DNA of 9,436 bases from Clostridia bacterium (GTDB taxonomy: Bacteria > Bacillota > Clostridia > Christensenellales > HGM11417), in the NCBI GenBank assembly GCA_017407365.1, contig JAFQWR010000109.1, positions 1 through 9,436 on the forward strand, in the 5' to 3' direction. Below are positions 6,801-9,436 of the stretch, piece after piece. Within the stretch, counting starts at the first letter, position 1; every line of letters starts with the position of its first letter. The position numbers and the translations under genes were made by a program. The notes beneath the pieces are model-generated. The model was not told where the DNA came from. It did not search any database and worked only from the letters and a program-made list of their open reading frames with translations.

Positions 6801-9436
6801 TGATCTTGCTGTTGTAGGGGTCCTCGTCGTTGATGACGTCACCGTTTTCGAGGTCCTTGGGGATGTACTTATAGCCGGAGAAGGCGTACTGATCGATATG
6901 CGTGATGAGCATACCCTTTAAGTCTGCGCCGATATCTACCGTGCCGCCCATACCTCTGTAGCTTTGCAGATAGCCGGAAGCGGAGGTGTAGGGCGTTTTA
7001 ACCGTGATGTAAATGGTCTGCGAATAGAAGGTGCTTTCGCCATCCATCTCAACCGTTACGGTTACGTTTGCATTGCCCTCTGCAAGAGCGGTGATTTTGC
7101 CGTTTTCGTCTACGCCGACGATTTCGTCGTCACTCGATTCAAACTTAACCTTAACGTCCTTATCGTAGTACGCATTCAGCGTATACAGCAGGGTGACAGC
7201 CTCAGAGGGGAACATCTTCAACGAGGTGACATCCTGAATGCTGGTTGCGCCCTCCACACCGAGATCGCGGTCGGAGGAGTTCACCATGAAGAATACCTTC
7301 TCGCACTTATAGCCGGTGATTCCGAATACGTCGGCAACAGGCTTATCGTAGCGCTTATAGCCGGGGTCATCGGGGCCTAAAACCTTAACTTTAAGGGTGG
7401 TGGAGGCATCGTATACCGTGCTTCTTGCGGTTACCGTTGCTTCGCCGGTGGCAACTGCAAGCAGCTTGCCGTTCACTACGCGCACAACATCCTCGTTGTC
7501 GCTTTCGTATTCGAGCATTGCCGCCCAGGTATCATCGGGATACAGCAGGGGCTTTAACACGTGCGTTTCGTTGGGAGAAAGGGTAACCTCCTCTTCCTCG
7601 AAGCATACGCTCTTGATGCCGTCGGGCAGGCGCACCTCGTAGATTGCCTCGTTCATTGCGTAGTCGTAGGTGGCTACGATGAAGGAGTTGGTGTTGTATG
7701 CGCCCTTGATCTGATCGATATAATCGGTGAGCTCGTAGGTTACCACGGAGGTGGCGCCGAACTCAGAGTAGATGGGTGTTACGTACTGACCGAAGGTTTC
7801 GAGCATCAGGCCTTTTTCGCCCTCTGCGGTGAGCCCCTCGTGCACGCGGCCTACCTGGAAGCCCATGGAGTAGTGATTGTCGTACACACTCATGCGGGCA
7901 AAGAGCTTGGTCTTTTCGGTGTTCTTATCGTATTCGGTGTAGAATTCCACGCCCTCTAAGGTGGGAGCCTGGAAGTCGGTTACGAAGGGGAACTCGAAGG
8001 TGTTGTTTTTGTTGGTGTACTCGCCGCCGTCACCGTAATCGAGGAAGCCCTGCACCTTTACAAGGTATTGGGTGTTGTTTTCCAGATTGTTTTCTGCCAC
8101 GCTGAAACCCACGTCGATGGAGCTTGCCAGAATGTTGGAGCCGTAGTGACGGGATTTAAGCTGATTGAGCTCGGTGCTGCGGAATACAACCTCACCGGTA
8201 ACCGCATTGGTAATGGTGATTTCCACGCGCTTTGCGTTACGGATCATACCTGCGTAGATGGAGTGCAGGCTGTTGACTGCTCTTCCCTGATTGCTGAGCG
8301 AGATGTATTTTCTGTCTGCGGCAATCTTCGTGGAGGAAGGACTCTGCTTGAAGTGGTAGCTGCCGAGATAGCTGATGTAATCCTCGTACATACCGCCTAC
8401 GGGACGGGTTGCATAGGTATCGGGCTGAGTTTTATCTGCCGCGTCGATGGAGTCATCCAGCTCATCCTTGTCCGTTTCAAAGTAATCGATATCGAACAGA
8501 GGTGCCTGCGTCCAATCGCCATAGAAGGTGAGGTAGCATACGTTGAGGTCGATTTCGGTGCCGCTGACTGCATCCAGCGTTACGAAGCCCTCTACGTACA
8601 TACCGTTTGCAAACGATTCGTCCAGATATTTTTTATCCTCGTCGGTGAGGGTGATGGTGGCGGTTACCTGCGCCGTTGCACCTGCCGCAACCGTGACGGT
8701 GTTGCCGCTGTTCGTGCCGCTTGCCACGCTTTCTACCTTGATGCCTGCATCCAGCTGAACACCCTGCATATCTACGGTGGTGTCACCCTGATGCGTCTTG
8801 GTTTCGCTTACGCCCTCGGTCATAACAATTGCGCCTACGTCGTAGGTGAGCGAAGACTTGCCGATGTTTCTGATGCCGAAGGTAAAGGTGTATTTACCCG
8901 TTTTCTTTACGTCATCGCCAAGCTCAAGCTTGGTTTTATCCATCACCGAGCCGTCCTCGTTGTAGGTGAGGATGTATGCGGGGGTGGAGGTGGTCTCCTC
9001 GAGGTTTGCAAGACCGGAGCCCTGCTTACGCACGAAGAAGGGTAAGCCGTTTTTGTTGTATGCGATATCGGTGGTGGACATCATCAGCTGATAGGTCATT
9101 GCCGATACTGCTACGTTGTCGTGTGCGATTTCGGGGAAGTTTTCCTTTACGTACTGACGCACGAGTGCGGTTACGCCTGCCTGGTTGGGCGCAGCCATCG
9201 AGGTACCCGAAAGTCTGTCGTAGCCCTCACCGGGCACAGCCGCATAGATGTCGCCGCCGTGAGCGGTGATCTCGGGCTTGATGGAAAGGTCGGGAGCGGG
9301 GCCCCACGAGGAGAAGTCACTCATAAAGGGACCTGCCACCTGCGCGCGGCTTACGGTAAGCGTGCCGCTTGCGTGTGCTGCGAGCTTTTCGCCGTTATCC
9401 TGCGTGATGGAAACAACGGGAACCTTTGCTCTACCG
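3880..9436 (-). CDS. Membrane-anchored S8 subtilase (C5a peptidase/lactocepin type) fused to Big_2 and LRR_5 domains (N-terminus cut by window edge)
   Basis: Open from the window edge to TGA at 3882-3880; 1851 residues visible, numbered from the first whole codon (9433-9435). The GTG at 9339 is internal: sequence before it encodes the end of a PA domain (VPVVSITQDNGEKLAA, residues 5-20). Then comes the end of the S8 catalytic domain: FSSWGP (41-46), KPEITAHGG (53-61) and GTSMAAP (77-83), with nucleophile Ser79 at 9199-9201. The catalytic Asp and His lie beyond the window. Next are an Fn3-like domain (about 169-307), more beta-rich sequence to 604, two Big_2 Ig-like domains (about 605-686 and 732-813), an LRR_5/BspA array (about 827-1629), a helical module (about 1722-1787), a Pro-Asp stalk (1791-1815), one transmembrane helix (about 1819-1844) and the tail NGKKTQR. 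There is no LPXTG motif. It should be a surface endopeptidase held in the membrane, with the LRR face binding partners or substrate. Family is confident; substrate is unknown. Confidence 0.93.
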   Translation of the reverse strand, partial: GRAKVPVVSITQDNGEKLAAHASGTLTVSRAQVAGPFMSDFSSWGPAPDLSIKPEITAHGGDIYAAVPGEGYDRLSGTSMAAPNQAGVTALVRQYVKENFPEIAHDNVAVSAMTYQLMMSTTDIAYNKNGLPFFVRKQGSGLANLEETTSTPAYILTYNEDGSVMDKTKLELGDDVKKTGKYTFTFGIRNIGKSSLTYDVGAIVMTEGVSETKTHQGDTTVDMQGVQLDAGIKVESVASGTNSGNTVTVAAGATAQVTATITLTDEDKKYLDESFANGMYVEGFVTLDAVSGTEIDLNVCYLTFYGDWTQAPLFDIDYFETDKDELDDSIDAADKTQPDTYATRPVGGMYEDYISYLGSYHFKQSPSSTKIAADRKYISLSNQGRAVNSLHSIYAGMIRNAKRVEITITNAVTGEVVFRSTELNQLKSRHYGSNILASSIDVGFSVAENNLENNTQYLVKVQGFLDYGDGGEYTNKNNTFEFPFVTDFQAPTLEGVEFYTEYDKNTEKTKLFARMSVYDNHYSMGFQVGRVHEGLTAEGEKGLMLETFGQYVTPIYSEFGATSVVTYELTDYIDQIKGAYNTNSFIVATYDYAMNEAIYEVRLPDGIKSVCFEEEEVTLSPNETHVLKPLLYPDDTWAAMLEYESDNEDVVRVVNGKLLAVATGEATVTARSTVYDASTTLKVKVLGPDDPGYKRYDKPVADVFGITGYKCEKVFFMVNSSDRDLGVEGATSIQDVTSLKMFPSEAVTLLYTLNAYYDKDVKVKFESSDDEIVGVDENGKITALAEGNANVTVTVEMDGESTFYSQTIYITVKTPYTSASGYLQSYRGMGGTVDIGADLKGMLITHIDQYAFSGYKYIPKDLENGDVINDEDPYNSKITYIGENTIKKVIIPEGVEEIGVFAFAGLTALEEVVFPSTLKKIQQSAFLGCTKLKKVSGLENVQFLNQSVFEGCAINTVDLDSVVAIGNKTFKDCKLVTVDLPETAQSIGIEAFADNANLSAVTIRAAKVKLGSGVFEGCGKLSSISINAAVIPASAFEGCAKLSNVTLGKDVSVIGANAFRGTAVSSFNLSSENQAFSVAEGGKLLLSKDGKTLALVAPGYGTTLTNNTVEAVGDSAFSGNNTLTLVNLPNVTEIGAFAFYHCSKLSNISVGSLTAVGDYAFYGTALKNAPDLSGVSVIGSYAFANSMIKSLNIGSSEPFEGGAYRTVIGEGAFRDCALLAEVTVGNGVKIGNYAFAVNHDEQYMFASTLQTLRIGSSVAIGDDAFYGAQSLYSLTLGTDVQIGSRAFFNTVSLKKADLSGVTAIGDYAFSGLVLSSYNSYGQVVGYVFRASGITEANLSDVAQLGEGAFMYCTNLERVVLNDSLTDIPDFTFGYCLALSDVSLGKVLTVGEAAFAYTALSEADLSSATAIGNSAFAAVGSEEDANSVSLTSVTLNANGVTVGDGAFSGNLALSEVENMGKVTYFGANAFGLTAVEVANLTSATFVGDYAFADSAVTEVIFGESLTSVGDNPFVGCALDAFTKEITQTTNGYTYVTEEDTFVISESVKVEGGALYSKVPTGWELVSYPINKSDLSYAVAEGTVRIASYAFAGVQALSSVELPLSLDAIGHMAFYGCDSLNVVVFKSLAAPALEERYDESYLLYTNIPYAGPIAGTEFEGLGIVDYYMWNITSSFSSFYFGASFVDYIGHYVPELVMVRPENGTNYDSFILDQYFNVQVEGTFAPDTQTLRAIELIAALPGYITLADEDAILAARAAYDLVTSKVQQSLIADYGKLTAAERTLAYLKSQGNDEPVEPSDPVDPSDPVDPVDPVDPEPKQDNTLTVLFAILAAAFAVAATAFAVMYFNGKKTQR
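3991..4065 (-). repeat. Short tandem repeat coding a Pro/Asp/Glu stalk
   Basis: Near-identical 9- and 15-base units built on gatctacgg (plus-strand reading) encode 25 residues of repeating SDPVDP and VDP, bounded by EP at both ends. The stalk lies just outside the C-terminal membrane helix of the protease and probably carries the ectodomain through the cell wall. All units are multiples of three, so copy-number change would alter stalk length without breaking the frame. Confidence 0.85.
4549..6957 (-). repeat. BspA-type leucine-rich repeat array (LRR_5) within the protease
   Basis: About 29 protein-level units of roughly 20-25 residues share the core (V/A)-x-x-I-G-x-x-A-F-x-G-C-x-x-L followed by a short beta strand (for example IGVFAFAGLTALEEVVFP, IGAFAFYHCSKLSNISV, IGHMAFYGCDSLNVVVF). 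This is the LRR_5 type of Treponema pallidum LrrA, Tannerella BspA and many gut and protist surface proteins. The repeats diverge at DNA level, with no long exact copies, so the array is old rather than freshly amplified. It is interrupted twice by beta-hairpin-like inserts, at about 6105-6246 and 4680-4880. The known role of the type is binding host or bacterial surface ligands; the ligand here is unknown. Confidence 0.88.

Noticed and set aside
4549..6957. Tandem DNA repeat or CRISPR-like array in the middle of the protease gene
   Set aside because: Recurring words such as cgccgatt come from repeated IG-AF protein motifs. Spacing and sequence vary, and the reading frame is intact throughout, so this is a coding repeat only.
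8068..9045. Long plus-strand open frame (325 codons) opposite the protease
   Set aside because: It lies entirely antisense to a well-supported subtilase frame, has no family resemblance and is rich in Val, Cys and Gly as expected from the complement of this codon style. It is a shadow frame.
9337..9339. GTG as the start of the protease gene
   Set aside because: The frame stays open to the window edge and the residues before the GTG match the end of a PA domain of this subtilase type, so this is an internal Val. The true start is outside the window.

Overview
The window carries three genes, all on the minus strand. They are almost contiguous (gaps of 5 and 31 bases) and look like the middle of one operon. 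Both outer genes run off the window. Reading in the direction of transcription (high to low coordinates), they are: (1) the 3' part of a very large membrane-anchored subtilisin-family protease with a BspA-type leucine-rich-repeat ectodomain; (2) a complete lipoprotein of about 493 residues with an InlB/Listeria-Bacteroides-type beta region and a GLUG-like beta-helix region; (3) the first 787 codons of a family 5 (Opp/Dpp-type) peptide ABC-transporter substrate-binding lipoprotein, whose C-terminus lies beyond base 1.

The source is probably a Gram-positive anaerobe of the Bacillota, most likely a gut-type Clostridia relative. This rests on two lipoprotein signal peptides, strong AGGAGG-type ribosome binding sites, a lactocepin/C5a-peptidase-type subtilase, Big_2 and LRR_5 surface domains, and a C-terminal transmembrane anchor with a short basic tail. 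Base composition is roughly balanced. All three genes share one codon style (CCC for Pro, frequent GCA for Ala, AAC, TAC and GGC), so I see no sign that one of them arrived separately. Genus-level assignment is not possible from this window.

Region by region: 9436-3880 protease (5' end missing, so the catalytic Asp and His are not visible); 3879-3875 short spacer, with the ribosome binding site overlapping the protease stop codon; 3874-2393 lipoprotein; 2392-2362 spacer with a strong ribosome binding site; 2361-1 peptide-binding lipoprotein (3' end missing). No terminator, promoter, RNA gene, mobile element or CRISPR array was seen. No stretch over 300 bases is without a gene.

Taken together, the layout suggests a cell-surface module: a tethered protease with a large adhesive/recognition surface, an accessory surface lipoprotein, and a receptor that could deliver released peptides to an importer. 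The functional link is inference from gene order and domain content. The most unusual points are the protease-LRR fusion, the roughly 230-residue mostly helical insertion in the peptide-binding protein, and the uncharacterised lipoprotein between them.
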